From Paradevosia sp036499825 (GTDB taxonomy: Bacteria; Pseudomonadota; Alphaproteobacteria; Rhizobiales; Devosiaceae): 64,000 nt of DNA. The notes below the pieces were generated by a model. It ran no database searches. It was given only the letters and a program-made list of their open reading frames with translations, and had not been told where the DNA came from. Below, piece by piece: positions 54,687 to 62,804 of the stretch. Position 1 is the first letter of the stretch. Every line of letters begins with the position of its first letter. The position numbers were made by a program, and so were the translations under genes. The DNA lies in the NCBI GenBank assembly GCA_036499825.1, contig DASYCZ010000043.1, positions 123,209-187,208 on the forward strand. Reading direction: 5' to 3'.

Positions 54687-56088
54687 TCTTCCCTCCAAAC
54701 CGCGTGTCCTGCGCGAGGCCGGGCGTAATGCCGGCGGCACGGATTGGCCCGTGTCCCAACGCGGTGTCGTCGCTGCCCGGTGTTCGCCGCATCAGGCGCA
54801 GCAGATAATAAACGCCGGCGCCGAAAACCACGAAATAGACGACGATGAAGGCGATGAGCGAGGCGCCCACGGCCGGCGCCTGCACCGGGGACAGGCTGTC
54901 GGCCGTGCGCAGCAAGCCATAGATGGTGAAGGGCTGGCGACCGGTTTCAGCCGCGTACCAGCCGGCCAGTACGGCCAGATAGCCCGACGGCCCCATGATG
55001 AGCGCGGCGCGCTGCAGCCAGCGATTGTCGTAAAGCGTGCGGCGGAAGCGGCACCACAGTGACCACAGGCCGACCGTCAGCATCAATAACCCCAGGCCAA
55101 CCATGATGCGGAAGGCGAAGAAGGGGAAGATGGCATTCGGCCGGTCGGCGCGGGCCCATTCCTTGAGCCCCTTGATCTCGCCATCGATGTCATGGGTGAG
55201 GATCAGCGAGCCGAGCTTGGGGATCTCGATGGCGAAGCGCGTCTCATTAGCTTCGTCATCCGGGATGCCAAACAGAATCAGCGGCGCGCCCTTCTGCGTA
55301 TCGTAGTCTCCCTCCATGGCGGCGATCTTGGCCGGCTGGTGTTCGAGCGTGTTGAGCCCGTGCGCATCGCCCGCAATGATCTGGATGGGGGTGACCAGCG
55401 CCGCCATCCACATCGCCATAGAGAACATGATGCGCGCCTGGCGGTTCGTCTTATCGCGCAACAGGTGATAGGCGCCGGCGCCGCCGACCGTGAAGGCGGT
55501 GGTGAGATAGGCAGCCAGCACCGTGTGCACGAGCCGGTAAGGGAAAGACGGGTTGAAGATGATGGCCAGCCAGTCGAGCGGAATATACTGGCCATCGGCA
55601 TTCATGCCGTAACCGGCCGGCGTCTGCATCCAGCTATTGGTCGAGATGATCCAGGTTGCCGAGATCAGCGTGCCGACCGCGACCATGAGGGTTGCGAAGA
55701 AATGCAGCTCCTTGCCGACGCGCTTCAGTCCGAACAGCATGATGCCGAGGAAACCCGCCTCGAGGAAGAATGCCGTCAGCACCTCATAGCCCATCAGCGG
55801 GCCGACGACAGGGCCGGCCTTGTCGGAAAACACCGCCCAGTTGGTGCCGAACTGATAGCTGATGACGAGGCCGGACACGACGCCCATGCCGAAGGTCACG
55901 GCGAACACGGCCTTCCAGTAGTCGAAGAGCTTCAGGTAGGCGGAATCCTTCTTGATCAGCCAGAGAGCTTCCAGCACCGCGAGATAGCTCGCAAGGCCGA
56001 TCGAGAACGCCGGGAAGATGAAATGGAAAGAGATTGTGAAAGCAAACTGAAAGCGCGCGAGGATTTCCGCGCTGAAGCCGGCAAACAT
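54676..56088 (-). CDS. cydA: Cytochrome bd-type ubiquinol oxidase subunit I (short Q-loop, CIO type)
   Basis: Haem-carrying subunit of a bd oxidase that reduces oxygen with quinol at low oxygen or in the presence of cyanide or NO. The 470-residue protein has 'ARFQFAFTISFHFIFPAFSIG' features with the axial His, 'GYEVLTAFFLEAGFLGIMLFG' (conserved Glu), 'STNSWMQTPAGY', and 'LEHQPAKIAAMEG' on the Q-loop. It is short and lacks the long C-terminal Q-loop insert of E. coli CydA, which is the cyanide-insensitive (CIO) type; DUF2474 downstream agrees. No cydDC is in the window. First gene of cydA-cydB-DUF2474. Confidence 0.95.
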   Translation of the reverse strand: MFAGFSAEILARFQFAFTISFHFIFPAFSIGLASYLAVLEALWLIKKDSAYLKLFDYWKAVFAVTFGMGVVSGLVISYQFGTNWAVFSDKAGPVVGPLMGYEVLTAFFLEAGFLGIMLFGLKRVGKELHFFATLMVAVGTLISATWIISTNSWMQTPAGYGMNADGQYIPLDWLAIIFNPSFPYRLVHTVLAAYLTTAFTVGGAGAYHLLRDKTNRQARIMFSMAMWMAALVTPIQIIAGDAHGLNTLEHQPAKIAAMEGDYDTQKGAPLILFGIPDDEANETRFAIEIPKLGSLILTHDIDGEIKGLKEWARADRPNAIFPFFAFRIMVGLGLLMLTVGLWSLWCRFRRTLYDNRWLQRAALIMGPSGYLAVLAGWYAAETGRQPFTIYGLLRTADSLSPVQAPAVGASLIAFIVVYFVVFGAGVYYLLRLMRRTPGSDDTALGHGPIRAAGITPGLAQDTRFGGKNGA

Positions 56089-56195
56089 ATTCGGCTCTCC
56101 ATCTTGTGACCGACCGGCAACTTACGCGCACAAGATTGATTTGGCGATTGTTTCTGCCGCGACCCCGTGGCGCGCGCCATGGTGGCGCGCGGCAA

Positions 56196-56226
56196 CTTGA
56201 CGCGAGTATTTGTTCGTGTTTTGTTC
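56196..56226 (+). promoter_or_regulatory. Putative SOS promoter with LexA box GTTC-N7-GTTC
   Basis: GTTCGTGTTTTGTTC (56212-56226) is a perfect alphaproteobacterial LexA box. A -35-like CTTGAC lies at 56196-56201; the -10 is poor. The box ends 14 bases before the GTG start at 56241, overlapping the expected core promoter. It is also 124 bases upstream of cydA on the other strand, but its position fits the rightward gene better. Confidence 0.7.
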
Positions 56227-56240
56227 AACAAGGAGGCGCT

Positions 56241-56507
56241 GTGGACGACACTGCAGGTTCGACCCGTATGAAGCGGACTATCCATCCGATGCCGGATGAT
56301 GTGCTCGCGGCGTTGCGGAACGCGCGCGTCCTCGATGCCTATCATGCGCGTCCACCCTACCAGCAGAACGACTATGTCGGTTGGATCACCCGCGCCAAGC
56401 AGCCAGCCACGCGTATGAAGCGGCTCCAGCAGATGCTCGATGAACTACGGGCAGGAGGTGTCTACATGCATATGAAGTGGCGCGGGGGTGATTCAGATCA
56501 CGTCTGA
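56241..56507 (+). CDS. YdeI/OmdA-like protein (OmpD-associated family)
   Basis: An 88-residue protein with 'IHPMPDDVLAALRNARVLDAY' followed by 'YVGWITRAKQPATRMKRLQQMLDELRAG', which matches the C-terminal helical domain of the YdeI/OmpD-associated (OmdA) family, named for bacteriocin protection; real function is unknown. Start: GTG 56241 with AAGGAGG just upstream; the frame is open to 56106 but the extra residues are unlike the family. A LexA box sits in front, so it may be damage-induced. Divergent from cydA. Confidence 0.8.
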   Translation: MDDTAGSTRMKRTIHPMPDDVLAALRNARVLDAYHARPPYQQNDYVGWITRAKQPATRMKRLQQMLDELRAGGVYMHMKWRGGDSDHV

Positions 56508-56758
56508 GGCAGCCGTGAGGCTGTGTTCTTTCCTCGGGCGCTTCGGGTCGTGCAGGCTGCGTTGCGATGCAATGGCAAGCCTGGAAGGCTCTGCGGTGCG
56601 TCGCATGGAAAGCAAAACGGTTTGCCCACCGAGGCGGCTACGAACCCGGGCGGTGTCGGCGAAAGTGACGAGCGCGTTGTCGTTTGGGGCGCCAAAAGTG
56701 TACGCGTCGGTACACTAAGCTTTCCCCGCTAACCCGCTGAATCTAAAGGGAAGGAAGT
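56508..56758. other. Non-coding gap between the YdeI-like gene and tRNA-Asn
   Basis: About 250 bases without a supported gene. GTGTAC (56698-56703) and GTACAC (56710-56715) form a perfect inverted repeat around 6 bases, which could be an operator or small hairpin on the 3' side of the tRNA gene. Short frames here are not family-like. Confidence 0.35.
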
Positions 56759-56834
56759 TGGCTCCGCGAGTAGGACTCGAACCTACGACCAATCGGTTAA
56801 CAGCCGATTGCTCTACCAACTGAGCTATCGCGGA
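56759..56834 (-). tRNA. tRNA-Asn (anticodon GTT)
   Basis: 76 bases on the minus strand, read from 56834 to 56759. Acceptor arm TCCGCGA pairs with TCGCGGA, followed by discriminator G and an encoded CCA (56759-56761). D arm 'GCTCAGTTGGTAGAGC', anticodon loop CTGTTAA with anticodon GTT flanked by the ATCGG/CCGAT stem, and T arm 'GTAGGTTCGAGTCCTAC'. All four arms are intact. Confidence 0.97.
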
Positions 56835-56984
56835 ACATCTTCTTGCGCCCCCTTGCGAAGGCTGGGTCCGTTTAGCGGGTTTGATTTGGTTTGCCAAGCC
56901 CGAATTTGGCTCCGCCGCAACTCATTGCTTTTGCCTGTGGAAAGCCGGGCGCGTTCGCGCCCGGCGACATGGGCCGCTGCGTAG

Positions 56985-57167
56985 CTAGCGCTTGTCTTCT
57001 TCCCATTCCTGCTGGTGCTCGAGATAACCATGCGCAATGAGCCAATCCCGGCAAATGAGTCTCACGACATCCTGGCGGGTTTTGCAGTTGGGTGTCTCTT
57101 CGTTCCTGAAGCGCTCGATGGCGTCGAGGATCGCTCCGTCGACGCGGATCGTGACTCGCTTTTCCAT
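56985..57167 (-). CDS. Small ribbon-helix-helix-like protein
   Basis: A 60-residue protein starting 'MEKRVTIRVDGAILDAIERF', a strand followed by helices as in CopG/Arc-type ribbon-helix-helix DNA-binding proteins, with a second helix 'KTRQDVVRLICRDWLIAHGYL' and a charged end 'QEWEEDKR'. It could be a small regulator or an orphan antitoxin; no toxin gene is adjacent. The ATG at 57167 is the only sensible start. Confidence 0.65.
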   Translation of the reverse strand: MEKRVTIRVDGAILDAIERFRNEETPNCKTRQDVVRLICRDWLIAHGYLEHQQEWEEDKR

Positions 57168-57305
57168 TCCGGTATGTGCCTTCGGTTACCCTGCGATCAC
57201 CGACCCGATGGGGCCGGTGGCGCAAATGAAAATCCGGAGAAAGCCGCTCGTTACGCACAAGTCGAGTTTAGGACGGTTACCTGACGGTTTCGAACGGTTG
57301 AGGAA

Positions 57306-57473
57306 TTAGAAGACAGCTAGATATTTCAGCAACGACACGATGCCGATCACGATGACGATGATCTGCACGATCTGGCGCATGCGGGCATCGATCGGCAGGC
57401 GCTGGACGAGATAGAGAACGAGGATCACCACCAGGAAGGTGATCAGAATGCCAATAAGTATTCCCGACGCCAT
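57306..57473 (-). CDS. Small two-helix membrane protein (Thivi_2564-like)
   Basis: A 55-residue protein with two hydrophobic helices, 'GILIGILITFLVVILVLYLV' and 'IVQIIVIVIGIVSLLKYLAV', joined by 'QRLPIDARMRQ'. The hinge 'hxxhPIDxxxRxIVxIIVhh' resembles the small Thivi_2564-type membrane proteins found in many proteobacteria; function unknown. ATG 57473 is preceded by GGAGAG at 5 bases. Confidence 0.7.
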   Translation of the reverse strand: MASGILIGILITFLVVILVLYLVQRLPIDARMRQIVQIIVIVIGIVSLLKYLAVF

Positions 57474-57600
57474 GTTAACTCTCCAAGCCGCGCCAATCGC
57501 GCGGGGATGACAACGCGTGAGGGCGAGGGTTCGTTGCCGATAGCAATTGATTCTTCACGGTGGACTGGGCGCTCGCCAAAGCCCTGGATCCTCGTTGTCC

Positions 57601-58221
57601 TTAATGTGTCGGTGCAGCTGCCAGCGCATCCAGCGGGATAGGCCGATAGGCGGTATCAAACAGCTTTTCGCTACCCCAGTAGTCATCAAGAAAAGCCGAA
57701 CTCGCAAATATCAGCGAATCGAGAACTCCATGTGCCGCATCGGACATTGGCCCACGCGTTACGAATGTGATCTCTTGCCCCTTGTGATCTAAATCTTCAT
57801 ACGAATTCAGGGAAATGAGCTCGGCGGAATCAGGGCCGCCATAGTTCTGTTTTCTCACAAAGCCATTGGATCCGGTGAGTGCTCGCAGTTCTGTCAGGGT
57901 CGTCCGGCCAAAAAGAACGCCAGGGATGTCGGTGAGCTGGCCAGCGGCTTCGCCAGACCAATCTATCTCGATGAAGTCGATCAGCCCGGAATCGCGGTCA
58001 GAGGTCACCGAAAGCTGATTTCCGCCAGGCAGTTCAAATCTTTGAATGAGCAGGGGCCCTTCAACGTCCTTGGCGACGGGGTCTTCGCCAATCGACGCCA
58101 TCTTACTGACGGGGTCACCAACCGTGATTCCCGAAATTTCGAATGCGAGCGTGCAGGACGTCAGGCACGCCCAAATGGCAATGGCAAAAAGCGGTGATGT
58201 GGTCGGTCTGAACTTATGCAT
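57601..58221 (-). CDS. Putative lipoprotein of unknown function
   Basis: A 206-residue exported protein. The N-terminus 'MHKFRPTTSPLFAIAIWACLTSC' is a signal peptide ending in a lipobox (Leu20-Thr-Ser-Cys23), so a lipid-anchored protein is likely. The mature part begins 'FEISGITVGDPVSKMASIGED', a form seen in proteins with calcium-independent repeat-like 'I.G..IG.P' starts, then a beta-rich domain ('LLIQRFELPGGNQLSVTSD'). I do not recognise the family. ATG 58221 was chosen; a GTG one codon earlier is equally possible. Confidence 0.65.
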   Translation of the reverse strand: MHKFRPTTSPLFAIAIWACLTSCTLAFEISGITVGDPVSKMASIGEDPVAKDVEGPLLIQRFELPGGNQLSVTSDRDSGLIDFIEIDWSGEAAGQLTDIPGVLFGRTTLTELRALTGSNGFVRKQNYGGPDSAELISLNSYEDLDHKGQEITFVTRGPMSDAAHGVLDSLIFASSAFLDDYWGSEKLFDTAYRPIPLDALAAAPTH

Positions 58222-58421
58222 CACTATCTCATTGAGTAACGTTGGAAAAATGGACTGGCCGATAGGAGCGGCCCCTTGGCCCTTGCGAATAATCTTCGTG
58301 TTTCGGCTATGGTATGGCGCGGCACAAATTTGGCACTAGGGTCGTTCAAGAATACCTGCATTCGCGACGGGTATATGGGCGCCCGGCGAGCCCGCAGATC
58401 CACCGCGATGCAATAGAATTC

Positions 58422-58457
58422 ACAGAACGTTTCTTGAGTACAGAACGTTTTTTGAGT
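58422..58457 (+). repeat. 18-bp tandem repeat upstream of the SH3 protein gene
   Basis: ACAGAACGTTTCTTGAGT (58422-58439) is followed directly by the same 18 bases with one change (58440-58457). The pair ends 53 bases before the SH3 gene start. It may be a duplicated operator or promoter element, or a slippage product. Confidence 0.7.
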
Positions 58458-58510
58458 AAGGAGCTTCCTGGAGTGTGGAGCGTTGTGATCCTCATCTCAG
58501 GAGGATTGGA

Positions 58511-59284
58511 ATGCGGACTCATCTTCTCGGAACGGCCATTGGCGGTGCGTTATTTCTCGGGATGGCAGGGGCAGCGCTCGCCGCTCCAGCGGTAGCCACC
58601 TCGAACGTCAACGTCCGGTCAGGTCCTGGGCCGAGTTACGAGGCTATCGACGTTCTGCAGCGAGGCCAGCGTGTCGACGTTCAGGGCTGCCAGGGTGGGT
58701 GGTGCTACATCGGCAAGCCTGGCACCGACGGTTGGGTATCCTGGCAATATTTGGCTGATTTGAACCAACCCACGCGTCCCTCGACCGTTTTCGAGTTCAA
58801 CTTCGGCACTCCGCCGCATTTTGATCCGCCCGGCGGTCGTCCCCACAATCCCGGTCCCGGACGGCCAGGTTGGGATAATGACGGCCGTCCCGGTGGCGGT
58901 GGTGATGATCATCGGCCCGGCGGTGGTGGCTACGGTGGCCAGGGCGATCATCGCCCCGGGAACGGCGGTCCTTTCGGTGGCGGGCAGGGGAATAACAACT
59001 TCCCCGGCAACGGTGACCACAACGATCACAATGGTCCTGGAAACGGCGGGCCCGGAAACCACAATGGTCCCGGGAACGGCGGTAATGGCGGGCCGGGCAA
59101 CCACAATGGTCCCGGGAATGGCGGCAATGGCGGCCCCGGCAATCACAATGCTCCCGATGCCGGCCAGCACAATCCTCCGGTAAAGGCTCCTCCCGTAAAG
59201 GCTCCGCCCGTCAAGGTTCCTCCCAAGACCCAAAAGCCGCCTTGTAAGATCGGCGCCGATCCGAAGAATTTCTTCTGTCGATAA
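58511..59284 (+). CDS. Secreted SH3-domain protein with Gly/Asn/His-rich repeats
   Basis: A 257-residue exported protein. Signal peptide to about residue 24 ('FLGMAGAALA' then 'APAVATSNVNVRSGPGPSYEA'), a bacterial SH3 domain (about 25-85; 'GWCYIGKPGTDGWVSWQYL'), then a low-complexity region of about 130 residues with tandem 14-residue units of the type 'GGPGNHNGPGNGGN', a Pro/Lys stretch with three 'VKAPP/VKVPP' copies, and a Cys-containing end. Likely binds peptidoglycan or the envelope. ATG 58511 has AGGAGGA upstream; that site is partly paired in a hairpin ATCCTC (58488-58493) / GAGGAT (58501-58506). Confidence 0.82.
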   Translation: MRTHLLGTAIGGALFLGMAGAALAAPAVATSNVNVRSGPGPSYEAIDVLQRGQRVDVQGCQGGWCYIGKPGTDGWVSWQYLADLNQPTRPSTVFEFNFGTPPHFDPPGGRPHNPGPGRPGWDNDGRPGGGGDDHRPGGGGYGGQGDHRPGNGGPFGGGQGNNNFPGNGDHNDHNGPGNGGPGNHNGPGNGGNGGPGNHNGPGNGGNGGPGNHNAPDAGQHNPPVKAPPVKAPPVKVPPKTQKPPCKIGADPKNFFCR

Positions 59285-59293
59285 TCGACAGAT

Positions 59294-59321
59294 AAAAGGC
59301 CCGCTTCTGCGGGCCTTTTTT
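59294..59321 (+). terminator. Intrinsic terminator of the SH3 protein gene
   Basis: AAAAGGCCCGC (59294-59304) pairs with GCGGGCCTTTT (59309-59319) around a TTCT loop and ends in a T-run to 59321. It starts 10 bases after the stop codon. Confidence 0.92.
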
Positions 59322-59452
59322 ATCACCTGATTACGCTTCGAAGGCCGGAACTGGAATGCGTTCTGGTCGCTCGCTTTCAATTGGATGGGTACAGGTGATC
59401 ACGGGCCTCGTCGCCGGCAAATGGCCGTCTTTAAGACGCCGGTTCTGAACGA

Positions 59453-59824
59453 TCAATTCCCCTCGTCCATTGTGGCTTGCCAGGGTGTAACGGCTGGCTG
59501 GCCGATGCATATTTCGATGCCGTCAGCCTTGTCGCCGGACAGATTGTGGATCTCGAACTGGCAAAATTGCGAGCCTGGGTGCATCCCAAAGACCCTGAGC
59601 ACGTCGGGCGTCGCCATCACATTCAAAGCTGTTTTAGTTCCGTCCGGCCCCTCGACGTCTGCATGCCCATTTGCGGAGGTACCCAAATGTTCAATGGTCC
59701 AGGTAGAGTGTTCCTGGCCATTCGTTCCGCTTGTGACATGCCAGACTTCATCAGCCAGGACGGGGCATGTCTGGGCCAATACAAGCGTTAGCATCCCGAT
59801 GCAAACAGCTGTTCTCAATAGCAT
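59453..59824 (-). CDS. Small secreted protein of unknown function
   Basis: A 123-residue protein with a signal peptide 'MLLRTAVCIGMLTLVLAQTC' cleaved near 'PVLA-DEVWH', then a beta-rich mature part ('TSGTNGQEHSTWTIEHLG', 'VFGMHPGSQFCQFEIHNLSG') with two Cys (in 'SQFCQFEI' and 'GIEICIGQP') that could form a disulfide. I do not recognise the family. ATG 59824 was chosen because the signal peptide starts there; the frame is open upstream without meaning. Confidence 0.6.
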   Translation of the reverse strand: MLLRTAVCIGMLTLVLAQTCPVLADEVWHVTSGTNGQEHSTWTIEHLGTSANGHADVEGPDGTKTALNVMATPDVLRVFGMHPGSQFCQFEIHNLSGDKADGIEICIGQPAVTPWQATMDEGN

Positions 59825-60665
59825 CCAAGGCTCCGGTATCGAGCGATAAGGACAATTGATCTTATTGGTAGCACCATCGTTCAGATAGCAACACACCTGC
59901 AAAAGGCTAACCCAAGTCTGGCAGTATCCCTTTCGATCGAGGTCGTCCAAAGGGACATTGATGAGTCGCTGCGATTGCACCTTCCAGCCACTACTTATTC
60001 CTTAAGTCAAGGTCGTGAAACCAGGTGCCGAAACGGCCAAACTCCGAACCTTCAAGGTAGGCAACCTCGCTGTTACGGGCCGCGCGAATTTCCACCAATG
60101 AAGCAAGAATGTCGCCTACCCCAGAACGCATTAAGAGCGCCAGACCGCCATGCCCAGCAATTGGCGCCACGGATTTGCAATTCGCTACTCCACAAACACT
60201 TTTATCCATTTTGAACGTCCGCGCTCGGTCCAAGTTCTGAATTGGGGCTTTTTCGGAATTTCAGAAAATCCGTGGGGCTATTCAGCCCGCCAGCCCGATG
60301 CTCGTGTCGCGCTCTAGTCGCACTCATCATGCGGCTTGAACGATCATTTCGCGTGTCGCCATATGCTCGACTGGCGGCATGTAGAGAGCTCGCCCTTGGC
60401 CGTGCGTCAATACCGTTCCTCAAGTTCAGTAGTGCCTCGATAACGGTATATGTCGAGCGAGAACGTCAATAGGAGTTCCACGCGATTGCCGAGATCCGGC
60501 GAACCTGGATGGCTTATATTGCTGACCATCCGGCCCGAGGATCATTGAAACACCGCCGTCGCCTCCCGTCCTCATACCCCCGATTATCGCAGCGTAGATT
60601 TTCTCTGATGCGGCCGGTGTCAGGCTGTTGACATGCAATTGGCCAACGTGCCCCGCCGTCTGTGA
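59825..60665. other. 840-base gap with no firmly supported gene
   Basis: Base composition is less GC-rich than the core regions. One minus-strand frame of 72 codons (59991-60209, 'MDKSVCGVANCKSVAPIAG' start, 'FGRFGTWFHDLDL' end) might be a small gene but has no visible ribosome binding site. Another minus frame (60426-60671) reads 'SEKIYAAIIGGMRTGGDGG', with no recognised family. Both could be decayed prophage or island sequence, in keeping with the tape-measure remnant that follows. Confidence 0.4.
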
Positions 60666-60880
60666 GGGCAAGGCGGCAAGGGGATTTTCGGATTGATTGG
60701 CAGCATGCTCGGCTTCGCCAAGGGCGCAGCCTTCCAGGGCGGCGTGCAGGCGTTCGCCGCCGGCGGCATTGTCTCTCGCCCCACTATGTTCCCGATGGCG
60801 AACGGAGCCGACCTCATGGGCGAGGCGGGGCCCGAGGCTATCATGCCGCTGCGGCGCGGCTCCGACGGTCGTCTACCTAC
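60666..60880 (+). pseudogene. Phage tail tape-measure protein, C-terminal remnant
   Basis: The frame reads 'GKGIFGLIGSMLGFAKGAAFQ', then 'GGVQAFAAGGIVSRPTMFPM', then 'GEAGPEAIMPLRRGSDGRL', the hallmark end of tape-measure proteins of siphophages and gene-transfer-agent-like elements. There is a stop just upstream (TGA 60663) and the frame loses family character after 'DGRL' near 60875-60880, ending at 60902. Only about 70 residues of a protein that is normally many hundreds long remain, so this is a dead fragment. Confidence 0.8.
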
Positions 60881-61078
60881 GACAAAAAGGGTACGCAGTT
60901 AACGCCGTTCGTTCTGGGCCGGCGCGGTTCTCCGGCCGTTCCGGAGGTATTGCCGGAGGTCATTCAGGCTGCCTTCGACGCGGGTAACCATTATGGCGTT
61001 CGCTACGATGAGCTTTGGGCGTTCGTGGCGGCTGGTTTCGAGGCGAGACTGGAGGCGTTGGAGGCATCCTCTAAATAG
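60878..61078 (+). pseudogene. Second gene fragment, probably phage-derived
   Basis: Directly behind the tape-measure remnant, in a different frame, the sequence reads 'GTQLTPFVLGRRGSPAVPEV', then 'QAAFDAGNHYGVRYDELWAF', ending 'LEALEASSK' and TAG at 61076-61078. It has coding character but no start of its own, and I do not recognise the family. Its last 76 bases overlap, on the other strand, the end of the exported toroid-like protein gene. Confidence 0.5.
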
Positions 61079-62682
61079 ACTTCCGTTGCTGTTATCTCCC
61101 CGCCAATCCCGAAGAGGGGCTGGCTCAAAATGGGCCACATCTTCCCCTCCGCGCCCCACCGCCAGTCAATACAATCGCCCTCCTTGAAATACGCCGTTGC
61201 TGAATATCCGGCGCCGTCGCTCACAAGGTTGATATGGCTATAGTCACTCGTGGGGTCTGTGTAGATGATCAGTTGCTTGTGCATGAAGTGGGGGGCGGCA
61301 AAGCGCAGACTAACAACGGCGTCGTGATCTGCGGTGTAGAGGCACGCTGGGCTCCTGTCTCCAATCGCGCGAGGCGACAGCACGATTTGCTCAGAGGTAA
61401 TCTTGGGCTCAGGCGTTCCATGCGGCGTGTTCGCCAAGAGGGAGACCATAGTGCCGGAAGCCTGTGGGTCAGTGCTGGTGGCCGCCATAAGGTACATCCG
61501 ATCCCATGCCTTGGGATCATTGGCAGCAACGCGTTCCCAGCCTCGGAAGCCCGCTGGGTTTTCCACGTAGTCACCGACAGGGGGCGGAGATCGATCAAGG
61601 TTCATCGGGAATAGAGAAACCTGATGCATGAGCTCATCGTCAGCATCGGCTAGAACGTTGGTGAAACTGGTAATGAACCGCTGCAACTCTGGACTTGGGC
61701 TCTGGGCATTGAGCAGCCGGGCGAATTCTATGGTGAAGCCCGCCTTATGAAACGTCTCCACATTCAAATTTGGTGCGGCCTCCGGCGAGTTAATAGAGGG
61801 GGAGGCCTCGTGTCCCCAGCCCTGCCGCCATATGCCGGTTACGTAAGGGTACGTCATACCTAGCGGGCTGTATTCGACGGCTGGAAGCCAGCGCGCCATC
61901 ATCTGTTGCGCCCGCGTGAGATACTGAGAATCGCCGGTCGCTTGGTACATTAGGACCAAGGCCGATCCGAAGCTCGCGGCTTCGTTGATCGGCACCTCTA
62001 CGCCGTCGAGGAAGAAAGGCGAGTTGCGCGGGAATATGTAGAACTCTCCGGACCATTCCGGCTCATGAGAGGCGAATGTAGCCTTGGCGTCGGCGATGAT
62101 CTGATCCGCGACCGTGTTGAATTCCGTCAGCCCTGCCTGCCGGACGGCAACTGCAAACCGAACGGGAGCGACCATCATCAACCCATCATAGTTGATGTTC
62201 GAGAACCATAGGGACGACCATCCCCGTTGGCGCATGATCTCCTCAGTGTCGGCGGGATTGTAGTAGTGAAGCGGACTTACATGGAAGATGTCGAGTTTCA
62301 CGCCCTCATACCATTGAGGCGCCGCGATATCTTGATAGTTAAGCGTTCCCCGCACATTCCCCCGCCATGAGCGGAAATAGCCGTAGTAGTCTGCGAGCTT
62401 ATGTAACCATTGTACGTCTCCTGTGATGGCGTACATTTCATTCATGGTTTCAAGTAGCGGGTATCCGGCCCAGGCCGATATGCTTGAGAACTCTGGCTTC
62501 TGGTTCCCGTCTCGCTCAATCCGCTCGTCCGCCCACGCCAAATATGCGTCCAAGCGCGACGATAGAGAGGCTTCCACCATCGAGGGCTCTGCAGCCTTGT
62601 CAGGGTGAGACCCGCTGGCATAAAACGCTACGAGCGCAGCAATGGGCAGACTGGACAGCCAAAACAGGCTACGGCGTCTCAT
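61003..62682 (-). CDS. Exported (alpha/alpha)-toroid-like protein, possible glycan-active enzyme
   Basis: A 559-residue protein with an N-terminal signal or anchor ('MRRRSLFWLSSLPIAALVAFY'). The body has repeated paired helices ('YPLLETMNEMYAITGDVQWLHKLADYYGYF', 'EAASFGSALVLMYQATGDSQYLTRAQQMM' type), as in six-hairpin glycosidases, lyases and C5-epimerases, with aromatic-rich loops ('GIWRQGWGHEAS', 'VENPAGFRGWERVAAND'), then a beta-rich end domain. It diverges from a glucuronyl C5-epimerase-like gene 122 bases away, so a joint role in acidic polysaccharide processing is a fair inference. The last 20-odd residues, rich in Ser/Ala, are read from the reverse of the phage fragment. Confidence 0.7.
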   Translation of the reverse strand: MRRRSLFWLSSLPIAALVAFYASGSHPDKAAEPSMVEASLSSRLDAYLAWADERIERDGNQKPEFSSISAWAGYPLLETMNEMYAITGDVQWLHKLADYYGYFRSWRGNVRGTLNYQDIAAPQWYEGVKLDIFHVSPLHYYNPADTEEIMRQRGWSSLWFSNINYDGLMMVAPVRFAVAVRQAGLTEFNTVADQIIADAKATFASHEPEWSGEFYIFPRNSPFFLDGVEVPINEAASFGSALVLMYQATGDSQYLTRAQQMMARWLPAVEYSPLGMTYPYVTGIWRQGWGHEASPSINSPEAAPNLNVETFHKAGFTIEFARLLNAQSPSPELQRFITSFTNVLADADDELMHQVSLFPMNLDRSPPPVGDYVENPAGFRGWERVAANDPKAWDRMYLMAATSTDPQASGTMVSLLANTPHGTPEPKITSEQIVLSPRAIGDRSPACLYTADHDAVVSLRFAAPHFMHKQLIIYTDPTSDYSHINLVSDGAGYSATAYFKEGDCIDWRWGAEGKMWPILSQPLFGIGGEITATEVYLEDASNASSLASKPAATNAQSSS

Positions 62683-62804
62683 ATGGGTATCTCTCAAAAA
62701 ATTAATCGAGTACCCGACAATCGGCAAAATATCTAGGGCGGCCTTGCTCCAGGCCCACGCAGGCTACCTCGTTACCGCCATGCATAATTTAGGAATTTGA
62801 AAGT

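Noticed and set aside
56759..56834. tRNA-Asn as integration site of the accessory region to its right
   Set aside because: Elements insert at the 3' end of tRNA genes; this tRNA's 3' end faces left, away from the accessory genes, and no duplicated tRNA end was seen on the right.
58425..58446. Two GAAC in the 18-bp tandem repeat as a LexA box
   Set aside because: The spacing follows the 18-base repeat unit, not 11 bases as in LexA boxes.
59029..59160. Possible CRISPR-like regular repeats
   Set aside because: The repeats are in frame within the SH3 protein and have no unique spacers.
60426..60671. 81-codon minus-strand frame beside the phage remnant
   Set aside because: No start signal and no recognised family; mentioned in the gap entry only.
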